A stretch of DNA of 64,000 nt from the NCBI RefSeq assembly GCF_000383915.1, contig NZ_KB912942.1, positions 7,747,279-7,811,278 on the forward strand, written 5' to 3'. Below are positions 44,854 to 52,829 of this stretch, piece after piece. How positions within the stretch are numbered: position 1 is the first letter of the stretch; the number at the start of each line of letters is the position of its first letter. A model generated the notes under the pieces. The model was not told the origin of the DNA and did not search any database. It saw only the letters and a program-made list of their open reading frames with translations. Source of the DNA: Amycolatopsis benzoatilytica AK 16/65. Its GTDB lineage: Bacteria > Actinomycetota > Actinomycetes > Mycobacteriales > Pseudonocardiaceae. Both the position numbers and the translations under genes were made by a program.

Positions 44854-45453
44854 TCAGAACCCGTCGCAGGACGCGGTGGCGTAGGCACCGGACGCTTTCG
44901 AGGTCTTTGTTTCCTTGCCGTCCACGACGACCTTGCAGGTCACGTCGCCGCCGTTAGCGCCGGTGGAGACGGTCAGAGTGCCGCCTTTGAACAGGCCCTT
45001 GGTGGAGAGATCCTTCGACCAGGGCAGCGTTTTGGGCTGTTCCTGGCTGGTCGACATGCCGTTGTCGCCGAGGGTGGTGTAAGTGATCGACGCGTCGGTG
45101 GCGGTGCCGGTGACCTCGTAATGCACGGTCACCGTGCGGTTCGCTTCGTTGTTGACGTCGTTGACCGCCTTGGTGACCACGGTCGCCCACACGATGGCGA
45201 TGATCAGGCCGATCACGGAAAGCACGAGACCGGCGATGGAAAGCCCTTGGTTCGTCGCTTTGCCGGAGCGGGCCCGTGCGAAGCCGATCGCGGAGAAGAC
45301 GATGCCGAGGATCACCAGCGGCCAAGCGACGACGCCGATGATCGGAATGAACGAAAAGATCAATCCCACCAGGCCCAGCACGAATCCGGCGGTGCCGAGT
45401 CCGTTCTTCGGAGCGGTGGGCTGGGGCGCGGGTGGATACTCAGGGGCGGACAT
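44854..45453 (-). CDS. MmpS-like membrane-anchored protein with DUF4190-type N-terminus
   Basis: The 199-residue protein has a proline-rich start and two hydrophobic segments (about residues 18-58 and 72-95) resembling DUF4190. An exported beta-sandwich follows (VTVHYEVTGTATDASITYTTLG...VTCKVVVDGKETKTSKASGAYATASCDG). The latter matches the MmpS fold, which in mycobacteria partners MmpL exporters; no MmpL gene is nearby. Two cysteines in the domain may form a disulfide. The ATG at 45453 is used. Confidence 0.8.
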   Translation of the reverse strand: MSAPEYPPAPQPTAPKNGLGTAGFVLGLVGLIFSFIPIIGVVAWPLVILGIVFSAIGFARARSGKATNQGLSIAGLVLSVIGLIIAIVWATVVTKAVNDVNNEANRTVTVHYEVTGTATDASITYTTLGDNGMSTSQEQPKTLPWSKDLSTKGLFKGGTLTVSTGANGGDVTCKVVVDGKETKTSKASGAYATASCDGF

Positions 45454-45510
45454 TGCGGGCCTTTCGGGATCGATTGTGCGAGGGGAAGGTCGCACCGATC
45501 GCGAAAAGTG

Positions 45511-46098
45511 TTACGGGGCTGCTCCGTCCGGGTCGTGGCGCGGTTCCACCTGGGCACGTTCCCCTCGCAGTCCGAACAGGATCAACAGCTCCACTGGACC
45601 GCCGTCGGCCGAGCCGAGCCAATGCGGTTCCGTCGCGTCGAATTCCGCCGCTTCACCGGGCGGAATCGTCAGGTCCCGGGTGCCAACGATCAACCGCAGG
45701 CGGCCGTTCATGACGAAGAGCCATTCGTAGCCGTGGTGAGTCTGCAAAGACGGCTCGGACGGGCCGGGGATGAGCAATTTGTACGCGTGGATGCCGCCCG
45801 GCCGGCGGGTCAGCGGCACGTACGTCATTCCATGGCGGTGGATCGGCCGTAAATGGACGCGCGGGTCGCCCGCCCGCGGAGCGCCGACCAGATCGTCCAG
45901 CGGGACGTCGTAGGTCTGCGACAGCAGGAGCAGCAACTCCAGGTTCGCGCGACGCTGCCCGTTCTCCAGTCGCGACAAAGTGCTTTCCGAGATGCCGGTC
46001 GCAGCGGACAACTCGGCCAGGGTCAGGCCGCGGCGGGTGCGCAAGGCCTTCAGGCGGGGGCCGACCGCGTCCAGGACGTCGTTGATGGTGCGCGTCAC
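45511..46098 (-). CDS. XRE-family regulator with C-terminal cupin domain
   Basis: This 195-residue regulator has an N-terminal HTH_XRE domain (LKALRTRRGLTLAELSAATGISESTLSRLENGQR). A C-terminal cupin (residues ~115-185, HHGYEWLFVMNGRLRLIVG and IPPGEAAEFDATEPHWLGSA) would bind a small effector. It lies 59 bases downstream of the MHS transporter gene on the same strand. It may regulate that gene, whose upstream region holds an AT-rich inverted repeat. Confidence 0.88.
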   Translation of the reverse strand: MTRTINDVLDAVGPRLKALRTRRGLTLAELSAATGISESTLSRLENGQRRANLELLLLLSQTYDVPLDDLVGAPRAGDPRVHLRPIHRHGMTYVPLTRRPGGIHAYKLLIPGPSEPSLQTHHGYEWLFVMNGRLRLIVGTRDLTIPPGEAAEFDATEPHWLGSADGGPVELLILFGLRGERAQVEPRHDPDGAAP

Positions 46099-46157
46099 CC
46101 GGCCAGTCTTGCCGAAAACGCCCGTGAGCGCCGGGACCGGTGCTCACGGGCGACCGG

Positions 46158-47483
46158 TCAGCCGACCAGCTCGCGGGACGGTTCGGCGGCTCGCCGAGCC
46201 GGCGCGGTTTCCGGCAGGAGCAGCAGGCAGATCAGGCTCACTACCAGCAGCGCGGCCAGGTAGTAGCCGACCGCGAGGGCGTCGCCGGTGGCGGCCACGA
46301 TGCGGTTCGCGATCATCGGGGACAGGCCGCCGCCGAGAACCGCGCCGACGTGATAGCCCACGCCAAGACCGGATTGGCGCTGTTCGCGCGGGAACAGCTC
46401 GGCGAACCAGGTGTACATCGGGCCGAACAGGATGCCGGTCGCGGTGAAGCCGAGCACCAGCGCGACGAATACCGACGTGATGGTGCCCGCCGAGGCGATT
46501 GGGAACATCGCCAGCGCGGCGGCGATCGACAGGACCGAGCCGGTGAGCATGACCGGCTTGCGGCCGATCCGGTCGGACAGCCAGGCGGACCCGACGTTCG
46601 CGGCGGCGTGCAGCAGCAGGGCGACCGTCGAAATGGTGACGATCGGGGCACGTGGCAGGCCGAGTCCCTCCGGGGCGGCGGCGGTCGCGTAGGAAAGCAT
46701 GAACGTCACCAAGGCGAACGTGCACGCGGTGAGGCCCAGGTTCGCGCCGGCGATCAGCAGCAGCCGCCGCCAATGCGAACGCAGAACGTCCGCCAGCGGC
46801 TTCTTCGCGCGGGTTTCCGAGGCGGCCATTTCCTGGAATTCCGGGCTTTCCGAAACGCCGCGGCGGATCCAGATGCCGATCGCCAGCACGACGCCGCCGG
46901 CCAGGAACGGCAAACGCCAGCCCCAGCTCATGACGTCCTTGTCCGGCAGCAAAAGAACGAGCGCGAACGCCAGATTCGCCAGTACCACGCCGATCGGGGA
47001 ACCGAGCGCGACGAACGAACCGTACAAGCCGCGTCGTCTTTCCGGAGCGTGCTCGACGGCGAATACCGCCGCGCCGGCGCTTTCCCCGCCGCGAGCGGCG
47101 CCGTGCAGCAAGCGCAGGCCGACCAGCAGCAGCGGCGCGGCGATGCCGATCACCGCGTACGGCGGGAGGACGCCCATGCCTAGGGTGGCGAAACCCATCA
47201 GCAGGAAGGCCGCGTACAGCGCGGTCCGCCGGCCGCGGCGGTCGCCGAGCCAGCCGAAGAGCGCGGCGCCGAGCGGGGCCATCACGAAGCCGATCGCGAA
47301 CGTCGCGAGACTCATGAAAGTGCCGAACCAGGCGTTGCCGGTCTTGAAGAAGACCGATCCGAACACCAGGGCGGCCGCGGTGCCGTAGATGGAGAAGTCG
47401 TACATTTCCAGGGAAGTGCCGACGCCGGCGGCGAAACCGAGCCGCAGCACGCCGGGGGAGTTCGCTTCGTCGCGTTTGGCCAT
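46158..47483 (-). CDS. MHS-family MFS transporter
   Basis: This 441-residue, 12-helix transporter belongs to the metabolite:H+ symporter group. Typical marks are GTSLEMYDFSIYGTAAALVF, GALFGWLGDRRGRRTALYAAF, the RGGESAGAAVFAVEHAPERRRG block and GSAWLSDRIGRKP. Family members carry organic acids such as shikimate, proline or aromatic acids. It flanks the iac genes on the same strand but is separated from iacF by a strong hairpin, so uptake of an indole or aromatic acid is a context-based guess. ATG at 47483 with GAAAGG upstream. Confidence 0.85.
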   Translation of the reverse strand: MAKRDEANSPGVLRLGFAAGVGTSLEMYDFSIYGTAAALVFGSVFFKTGNAWFGTFMSLATFAIGFVMAPLGAALFGWLGDRRGRRTALYAAFLLMGFATLGMGVLPPYAVIGIAAPLLLVGLRLLHGAARGGESAGAAVFAVEHAPERRRGLYGSFVALGSPIGVVLANLAFALVLLLPDKDVMSWGWRLPFLAGGVVLAIGIWIRRGVSESPEFQEMAASETRAKKPLADVLRSHWRRLLLIAGANLGLTACTFALVTFMLSYATAAAPEGLGLPRAPIVTISTVALLLHAAANVGSAWLSDRIGRKPVMLTGSVLSIAAALAMFPIASAGTITSVFVALVLGFTATGILFGPMYTWFAELFPREQRQSGLGVGYHVGAVLGGGLSPMIANRIVAATGDALAVGYYLAALLVVSLICLLLLPETAPARRAAEPSRELVG

Positions 47484-47595
47484 GGCTGGCCTTTCGTCTG
47501 CTCGCGCCGAATGCGCGAAGTGGCCGGTGATAAGAAATTGGTGGGCACAGCTTAGGGAAAGTGTGAGCCAAGAGGCAAAGTCCAATTTCCGCCGG

Positions 47596-47618
47596 ATTGA
47601 TAAATAAAATCTATCAAT
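47596..47618. promoter_or_regulatory. AT-rich inverted repeat upstream of the MHS transporter
   Basis: ATTGATA (47596-47602) and TATCAAT (47612-47618) form 7-base perfect arms around AATAAAATC. In a GC-rich genome this is an unusual AT-only island. It lies 113 bases upstream of the transporter start and is a plausible operator or UP-like element. Confidence 0.4.
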
Positions 47619-47623
47619 AACTA

Positions 47624-47659
47624 GACGGAGCGGCCGGAATGGATTCCGGCCGCTCCGTC
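47624..47659 (-). terminator. strong hairpin ending the iacA-F operon
   Basis: Perfect 17-base arms (47624-47640 and 47643-47659), beginning GACGGAGCGGCCGG, surround a 2-base loop. The hairpin starts at the iacF stop codon. Leftward of it the minus strand is T-rich. This is a convincing terminator for the operon. Confidence 0.75.
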
Positions 47660-48614
47660 AGTACAGCTCGATCACCAGTTTTTCCGAGCGGGCGCGCGAG
47701 ACGCACAGGGCCATCTGGTCGCCAGCTGCCTTGTCGCTGGCTGAAAGGCACTGGTCGCGGTGCTCCGGGATGCCTTCCAGCACGCCGGACACACACGACC
47801 CGCAAATGCCTTCCTCGCACGATTTGAACACCTCGATCCCGTTGTCTGTCAGCACCGAAAGGATCGATTTATCCGCCGGGATCTCGAACACCTCGCCGGT
47901 GTCGAGTTCGACGGTGAACGGCTGATCGCCGCTGGTGTCCACCTCGGCCGCGGTGAAATGTTCGACGTGCACCTGCGCTTCCCCGACCACCGGCGCGAAC
48001 ACGCCGATCACCTGGTCCATGAAACCTTCCGGACCGCAGGTGTACACGTGCGCGGCGGCACCGAGTCCAGCTGCCAGTTCCCGCAGCACCGCGGGTTGGT
48101 CCGCGCGCGGCACGCCGAAACGCAGCCGCACCCGGTCCCGGAATTCAACCCGCTCTTCCAGCAGTGAAACGAAAGCCGCCGACTCCCGGCTGCGTGCGAA
48201 GTAGTGCAACTCGAAATCCGCACCGTCCGCCTGCAGTTGATAAGCCAGACTCAGCAACGGAGTGACGCCGATGCCGCCCGCGACGAGCACGTGCCGGTCC
48301 GCCTCCGGAGCCAGCGAAAGCAGGTTCCGGGGCTCGCCGATTTCGAGCTTGTCGTCCTCCGAGACGGTGTGCAGCGCCGCCGAACCGCCGCGGGAATCGG
48401 GCTCCCGCTTCACCGCGATGAGCAACGACGCCGTGTCGTCCGGCCGCCCGCACAGCGAGTACTGGCGCAGGATCCCGGTCGGGCCGGTGACGTCGACGTG
48501 CGCACCGGCCGGGTGCGGGTCGAACGGCAGACCGTCGGCGCGGACGAGGCGAAGCGCCCGGATCCCCGGTGCTTCCTCGACGACCTCGGCTACCCGGACC
48601 ACGGTGTTCGACAT
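47658..48614 (-). CDS. iacF: Rieske oxygenase reductase component, IacF-like
   Basis: This 318-residue electron-transfer protein belongs to the phthalate dioxygenase reductase type. An N-terminal FMN domain (RQYSLCGRPDDTASLLIAV) comes first. The NAD domain follows (HVLVAGGIGVTPLLSLAYQL, VYTCGPEGFMDQV). A C-terminal plant-type 2Fe-2S ferredoxin closes the protein, with C-x4-C-x2-C in SCEEGICGSCVSG (near residue 266) and a later cysteine. It should pass electrons from NADH to the IacCD oxygenase. It is the last gene of the iacA-F operon. The identity rests on domain order plus cluster context. Confidence 0.82.
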   Translation of the reverse strand: MSNTVVRVAEVVEEAPGIRALRLVRADGLPFDPHPAGAHVDVTGPTGILRQYSLCGRPDDTASLLIAVKREPDSRGGSAALHTVSEDDKLEIGEPRNLLSLAPEADRHVLVAGGIGVTPLLSLAYQLQADGADFELHYFARSRESAAFVSLLEERVEFRDRVRLRFGVPRADQPAVLRELAAGLGAAAHVYTCGPEGFMDQVIGVFAPVVGEAQVHVEHFTAAEVDTSGDQPFTVELDTGEVFEIPADKSILSVLTDNGIEVFKSCEEGICGSCVSGVLEGIPEHRDQCLSASDKAAGDQMALCVSRARSEKLVIELY

Positions 48615-48640
48615 CGGCTCTCCGTTTCGGCGCAAGAGAA

Positions 48641-49384
48641 TCAGCGCAAGTAAAGGCCGCCGTTGGCGTCCCAGCAGGCCCCGGTGACCGAGGCCGCGCC
48701 GGGCGAGGCGAGCAGCGACACCATCCGCGCGACGAACGCCGGATCGCCCAGCCGCCCGACGGGGATGTTCTTCGCGAAGGCTTCGAGGTTGTCCTCGCCG
48801 ACGATCGACCGCACCATCGGGCTGTCCAGCGGTCCGGGCGACACCGAGTTCACCGTGACCCCGCGCGGGGCGAGTTCGCGGGCGAACACCTTCGTCGCGG
48901 ACATGATCGCGCCCTTGGACGACGCGTAGTGCCCGCCGGTCGCGGTGCCGCCGTTCTGGCCGGCCAGCGACGCCATGTTCACGATCCGCCCGTAGCCCTG
49001 CTCGGCGAAGTACGTGCCGAACAGCTGGCAGGCGACGAACGTGCCGGTGAAGTTGACGGCCAGGACGGCGTCGAGTTCGTCCGGCGTGATTTCCATCAGC
49101 GGTCGCGCCTGTGTGCGGGCCGCGTTGTTGACCAGCACCTGGACGCTGCCGAAATCGCGGACGACATCGTCCTTCAGCTGTGCCAGCGCGGCACGGTCGC
49201 TCACGTCGACCGGGTAGCCGCGGCAACCGTCGAGTGCGGCCGCCAGCTGTTCGGCCGCGGCACCGTCGAGGTCGGCGATCGCGACGCGGTAGCCCTCGGC
49301 GTGCAACTGCCGGACGATTGCCTCGCCCAGTCCGTTGGCACCGCCGGTGACTACGGCGACGTGCCGCTCCGCCGGGGCGCTCAC
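48641..49384 (-). CDS. iacE: short-chain dehydrogenase, IacE-like
   Basis: This 247-residue classical SDR has the NAD(P) motif VVTGGANGLGEAI, NNAA (VLVNNAART), the catalytic serine in NMASLAG, and the YASSK pair. The C-terminus ends with TGACWDANGGLYLR. In the iac pathway IacE acts on the hydroxylated product of IacA in early steps toward dioxindole-3-acetic acid. GTG start overlaps the stop of the beta-subunit gene by four bases. The SDR fold is certain; the pathway role comes from the neighbours. Confidence 0.82.
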   Translation of the reverse strand: MSAPAERHVAVVTGGANGLGEAIVRQLHAEGYRVAIADLDGAAAEQLAAALDGCRGYPVDVSDRAALAQLKDDVVRDFGSVQVLVNNAARTQARPLMEITPDELDAVLAVNFTGTFVACQLFGTYFAEQGYGRIVNMASLAGQNGGTATGGHYASSKGAIMSATKVFARELAPRGVTVNSVSPGPLDSPMVRSIVGEDNLEAFAKNIPVGRLGDPAFVARMVSLLASPGAASVTGACWDANGGLYLR

Positions 49385-49884
49385 AGCAGGAACCCCGCCG
49401 CCGGAACGGCTTCGTCGCTGTTGACCAGCCGGATGACCTTCAACGCGATCCGGTCGCCGTCCGGGCTGTCGGGCGACAGCTGGATGCGGTGCACCAGATC
49501 CGCCGCCCACAGGTCGTGGTTGCCGCGCTTGTACGCGACCAAAGTCTGGGCAGACCGAAGCACCACCTCGGTGTCCGACACTGATTCCGGCACGAACCGC
49601 GCCACCGTGCGCACCGTGCGCGCGGAATCGACGGCGGCGATCGCGTACCCCTCGGTCATCCGCGCGATGCGCATCTGCCGCATCCGCGCGTCGTCGTAGA
49701 CCATGTTCAGCGTGCCGGCGAAGTCGTCGGTGTCCCGGTCGATCGGGATGACGTAGATGCCGTCGTCGGTGAACAGCTTCTCCCAGGCGTGGTATTCGGT
49801 GCGATCGAGCAGTTCCGCCTCGCGGTTGACGAGGTCGACCGCGCGCGCGACCCGGGTGTCCGTGGTGGGGATGGTCTCAGTCAT
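49381..49884 (-). CDS. iacD: ring-hydroxylating dioxygenase beta subunit, IacD-like
   Basis: This is a 167-residue small subunit with the NTF2/SnoaL-like cone fold of aromatic dioxygenase beta subunits. Typical stretches are LVNREAELLDRTEYHAWEKLFTDDGIYVIP, RIARMTEGYAIAAVDSARTVRTV and HDLWAADLVHRI. It has a structural role in the alpha3beta3 oxygenase. The gene overlaps the alpha-subunit gene by eight bases and iacE by four, so the three are co-translated. Confidence 0.82.
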   Translation of the reverse strand: MTETIPTTDTRVARAVDLVNREAELLDRTEYHAWEKLFTDDGIYVIPIDRDTDDFAGTLNMVYDDARMRQMRIARMTEGYAIAAVDSARTVRTVARFVPESVSDTEVVLRSAQTLVAYKRGNHDLWAADLVHRIQLSPDSPDGDRIALKVIRLVNSDEAVPAAGFLL

Positions 49885-51145
49885 CGCCCATCATCTCCTT
49901 CCACTGGGCGTACGCGGCGCGCATGCCGGTTTCGTCGGTGACGTGCGAGGTCGGCCAGCCTTCGGCGCTGGCCTTCTCTCGCGCCAGCCCGCGGTTGACC
50001 AGGATCGGCAGGTCCGGTCCGCCGTGTGCGCCGCGCTGCACCCGGTCCCAGCCTTCGGCGTCGTCGGGCGTGCCGAACCCGAACGGGCCCTGGAAATGTT
50101 CGTGGATGCGCAGCCGTTCGCGGTTGACCACGTCCAGCTCCGGCGGTCCGTCCGGACCGATCGCGACGTGCTCGATCAGCGTCTCGTCCACCGAAATCGG
50201 CCGCAGGACGCGGAAGAACGCCGCGGACATCGACACGTTCGGGAACAGGTTCAGGTTGAATCCGGTTCCGTGCATGGCGCGGACCACCTTGCGCACCTGC
50301 GCCTCGTCCAGCGTCTTCGACAGCTCAGCCACCACGTGGTCGAACCGGGCCTGCAACGGTTCGACGCCGTCGTCGACGTCGAGGTCGGAGTGCTCCGGCA
50401 CCATCTGCATGACGCTGTGCCCGTTGCCGAGCGAATGCGTGATCGCCGACGGGTCGGTCATGAACGACATCATGTCCGCCGTCTCCGAGTCCACCGATGC
50501 CATCCAAGACCGGTGCACGATCGGGAAGTGGTAGCCGTCGGTGGTGTTCTCCAGCTGGATCTTCCAGTTGCCGCGGAACTTGAACTGGTGCTTGCCCAGC
50601 ACCTTGATCGGGTAGCCGCCGCCCTGCTTCATGAACCGGTCGATCCACAGCTTCGCGTCGCCGAGGAAGTCCTCCAGCGACTCGCCGTCCTCCGCGAAAG
50701 TCGCGAACACCATGCCGCCGTAGGACTCGGTGCGCAGTTTCTTCAGCGACAGCTCGCCCTTTTCCAGCACGCCCTCGTAGCCGTCCGGGTACGGGATGCC
50801 GCGCAGCTTGCCGTCGAGGCCGTAGCTCCACGCGTGGTACGGGCAGGTGAAGCCGTTGGCCTTGCCCTTCGGCTTCTCGCACAGGCTCGCGCCGCGGTGG
50901 CGGCAGCGGTTGAGCATCGTGTGCAGCGTGCCCTTGCGGTCGCGGGTGACGATCACCGGCTGGCGGCCGACATAAGTCGATTTGAAGTTGCCTGGCTCGG
51001 CCAGTTCGCTTTCGTGGGCGACCCACACCCAGGACCGCTCGAAGATCTGCGTCATCTCGCGTTCGAAGATCTCCGGGTCGGTGTACAGCCGGGCGGCGAC
51101 GCGGTCGCTCTCGGCGTAGTCGGCCGGAGTGGTCTGCTCAGTCAT
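49877..51145 (-). CDS. iacC: Rieske ring-hydroxylating dioxygenase alpha subunit, IacC-like
   Basis: This is a 422-residue catalytic subunit. The Rieske 2Fe-2S ligands are in CRHRGASLCEKPKG and TCPYHAW (C-x-H and C-x2-H). The mononuclear iron site is marked by DGYHFPIVHRSW near residue 205, with a later carboxylate. In described iac systems this oxygenase attacks the oxidised indole-acetic intermediate on the way to catechol. It lies between iacB and iacD in one operon. Confidence 0.87.
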   Translation of the reverse strand: MTEQTTPADYAESDRVAARLYTDPEIFEREMTQIFERSWVWVAHESELAEPGNFKSTYVGRQPVIVTRDRKGTLHTMLNRCRHRGASLCEKPKGKANGFTCPYHAWSYGLDGKLRGIPYPDGYEGVLEKGELSLKKLRTESYGGMVFATFAEDGESLEDFLGDAKLWIDRFMKQGGGYPIKVLGKHQFKFRGNWKIQLENTTDGYHFPIVHRSWMASVDSETADMMSFMTDPSAITHSLGNGHSVMQMVPEHSDLDVDDGVEPLQARFDHVVAELSKTLDEAQVRKVVRAMHGTGFNLNLFPNVSMSAAFFRVLRPISVDETLIEHVAIGPDGPPELDVVNRERLRIHEHFQGPFGFGTPDDAEGWDRVQRGAHGGPDLPILVNRGLAREKASAEGWPTSHVTDETGMRAAYAQWKEMMGDD

Positions 51146-51157
51146 GAGGTCTCCGGT

Positions 51158-51539
51158 TCAGTCGGGGAGTTCGACGTCTTCGCGGACGGTCAGCGGACGG
51201 CCGATCCGGGCTTCGATCTTGGCGAAGCGCCACAGCTTCACGCCGTTGCTGCCGACCTCGACAGTGCGCAGCAGGTTGCAGCCGGCCTTAACGGTCTCCT
51301 GGCTGTCGGCGTCGGCCAGGATGTAGCAGGTCCACGGCCAGCCGTCGGAGGGACCGACCAAGTGCGCGTCGTCGTCGATGTCGCCGATGAAAGTGATGCC
51401 GGGCAACGCTTTCAGCTGGTCCATCATGGATACGAACGACTGCCAGACATCGCCGATGGTGATGCCGTCGGCGGGCAGGTCGAAGAAGTTCTGGTTGATG
51501 CCGATGCAGAAAAGCACCCGCAGGGGCTGTGTGCTCACG
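51158..51539 (-). CDS. iacB: small IacB-like protein
   Basis: This 126-residue protein (RVLFCIGINQNFFDL...DGWPWTCYILADADSQETV...RFAKIEARIGRPL) looks like a ferredoxin-fold dimeric alpha/beta barrel subunit. It has no catalytic motif. Its position directly between the IacA-like and Rieske alpha genes, and the size, fit IacB, a protein of poorly defined role in auxin degradation. The GTG start at 51539 is chosen because an upstream frame belongs to no known sequence. The name depends on context. Confidence 0.65.
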
Positions 51540-51569
51540 CCTGGTCTCCTCGTCGTGGTGGGTGGCTGA

Positions 51570-52691
51570 TCAGCGGAATCCGGGGCTGGTCGGCGGCTGT
51601 CCCAGGAGGACCGCGCCGGCGGCGTCGTGGATCGCCGGGCCCAGGAACGCATGCTGCTTGGGTACCAGTGCGTCGCCCTGAAGTCCACGCAGCGGATGCG
51701 TCGAGTAGATCGGGGCGGTGCCGGAGATCTCGACCAGCTTTGAGACCACTTCGGACGACACCTTCGCCAGGTGCGCCGAGGAAAGCCGCAGCTGCGCGTT
51801 CTGCTCGTCGGTCGCCTCGTCGCCGGCCAGGACGGTCTCCCAGACCTCGTGGCTGACCTCGTAGAACCAGGCGCGGGCGGACCGCAGAGCGGCCTCGGCC
51901 TCGGCGTATCCGATGCGGTAGTAGCCGCGGTCGGCGAGCTTCGGCGCGCCGGTCACGCCGGTGTAGCCAGCCCCGACCTTGCGGGCGTGGTCCAGTGCGG
52001 CGCGCGCGACGCCCGCGCCGACGACGGCGAGAACCTGTGCGGCGTAAGCGATCGTGGGGTAGCGGTAGAGCGGTTCGTCCACCGTGGGCGCTCCGCCGCG
52101 GATGAACGTCCATTCGCGCGGGACCTCGACGTCGCGCACGAGCAGGTCGAACGAACCGGTGCCGCGCATGCCGACGACGTCCCATTCCTGGACGATCTCG
52201 ACCTGCTCCGGGCGCAGCAGCGCGGTGCGCGGCTTCCCGCCGGTCGTCTCGTCGCCCGGGATGCCGACCCCGAGAATGTCCGCGCCCATGCAGCCGCTGG
52301 CGAACTTCCAGCGCCCGTCGACGCGGAAACCGTTTTCGGTGGCCGGCGCGGGCTGGACCGGGAAGAGGCCGCCGGCGAACGCGACGTCCGGACCGCCGGA
52401 GTACAGCTCGGCCTGGGTCTCCAGCGGGAGCGCGGCGAGATAGATCAGCGACGAGCCGAAGCTGGCCACCCAGCCGGTCGAACCGTCCACAATGGAAATC
52501 TTCTCGATCAGCTCGAGGAACTGCGCGGGCGGCAGCGGCTCGCCGCCGAACTTGGCCGGCGTGCTCGCGCGGTAGAGGCCGAGCTGCTTGAGCCGGGCGA
52601 CGAAGTCCCGCGGCACGTAACGCTGCTGCTGGAACTCGGCCTTGCGCTGGGCGAGCTCGGCGAGCACCTCCTCCAGGGTGACTTCGCTCAT
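51570..52691 (-). CDS. iacA: IacA-like flavin monooxygenase of the acyl-CoA dehydrogenase fold
   Basis: This 373-residue protein has the acyl-CoA dehydrogenase/HpaH-like flavoenzyme fold: LKQLGLYRASTPAKFGGEPLPPAQFLELIEKIS, DGSTGWVASFGSS, ENGFRVDGRWKFASGCMGAD, and the C-terminal helices with RGLQGDALVPKQHA. Family members use reduced flavin supplied by a separate reductase (here the iacG gene) to hydroxylate aromatics. IacA starts indole-3-acetate degradation by oxidising the indole ring. The operon begins with this gene; the ATG at 52691 follows AGGAG. Confidence 0.85.
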   Translation of the reverse strand: MSEVTLEEVLAELAQRKAEFQQQRYVPRDFVARLKQLGLYRASTPAKFGGEPLPPAQFLELIEKISIVDGSTGWVASFGSSLIYLAALPLETQAELYSGGPDVAFAGGLFPVQPAPATENGFRVDGRWKFASGCMGADILGVGIPGDETTGGKPRTALLRPEQVEIVQEWDVVGMRGTGSFDLLVRDVEVPREWTFIRGGAPTVDEPLYRYPTIAYAAQVLAVVGAGVARAALDHARKVGAGYTGVTGAPKLADRGYYRIGYAEAEAALRSARAWFYEVSHEVWETVLAGDEATDEQNAQLRLSSAHLAKVSSEVVSKLVEISGTAPIYSTHPLRGLQGDALVPKQHAFLGPAIHDAAGAVLLGQPPTSPGFR

Positions 52692-52829
52692 CGCATGCTC
52701 CTGTCGAACGCCGGTGCGGTCCCTGGAGACGGTACGAACGTCGCCGCCGCCCGGGAATTGGTAGTGCCTGAGCGGGCGTAGGGGATTTCTTCAGTGCGAC
52801 GCTCCGGCCTGGGGCTTTACCCTGAGCCG
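52692..52829. promoter_or_regulatory. divergent promoter region iacA / histidine kinase
   Basis: These 138 bases separate the two starts. They contain GTAGGGGATTTCTTCAG (52778-52794), closely resembled by GTTAGGAATTCTTCAG (54283-54298) upstream of iacG. The sequence GGTAGTGCC...GGGCGTAG just left of it looks like a pair of related half-sites. These are candidates for the FixJ-type regulator of the cluster. No clear sigma-A hexamers are seen. Confidence 0.4.
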
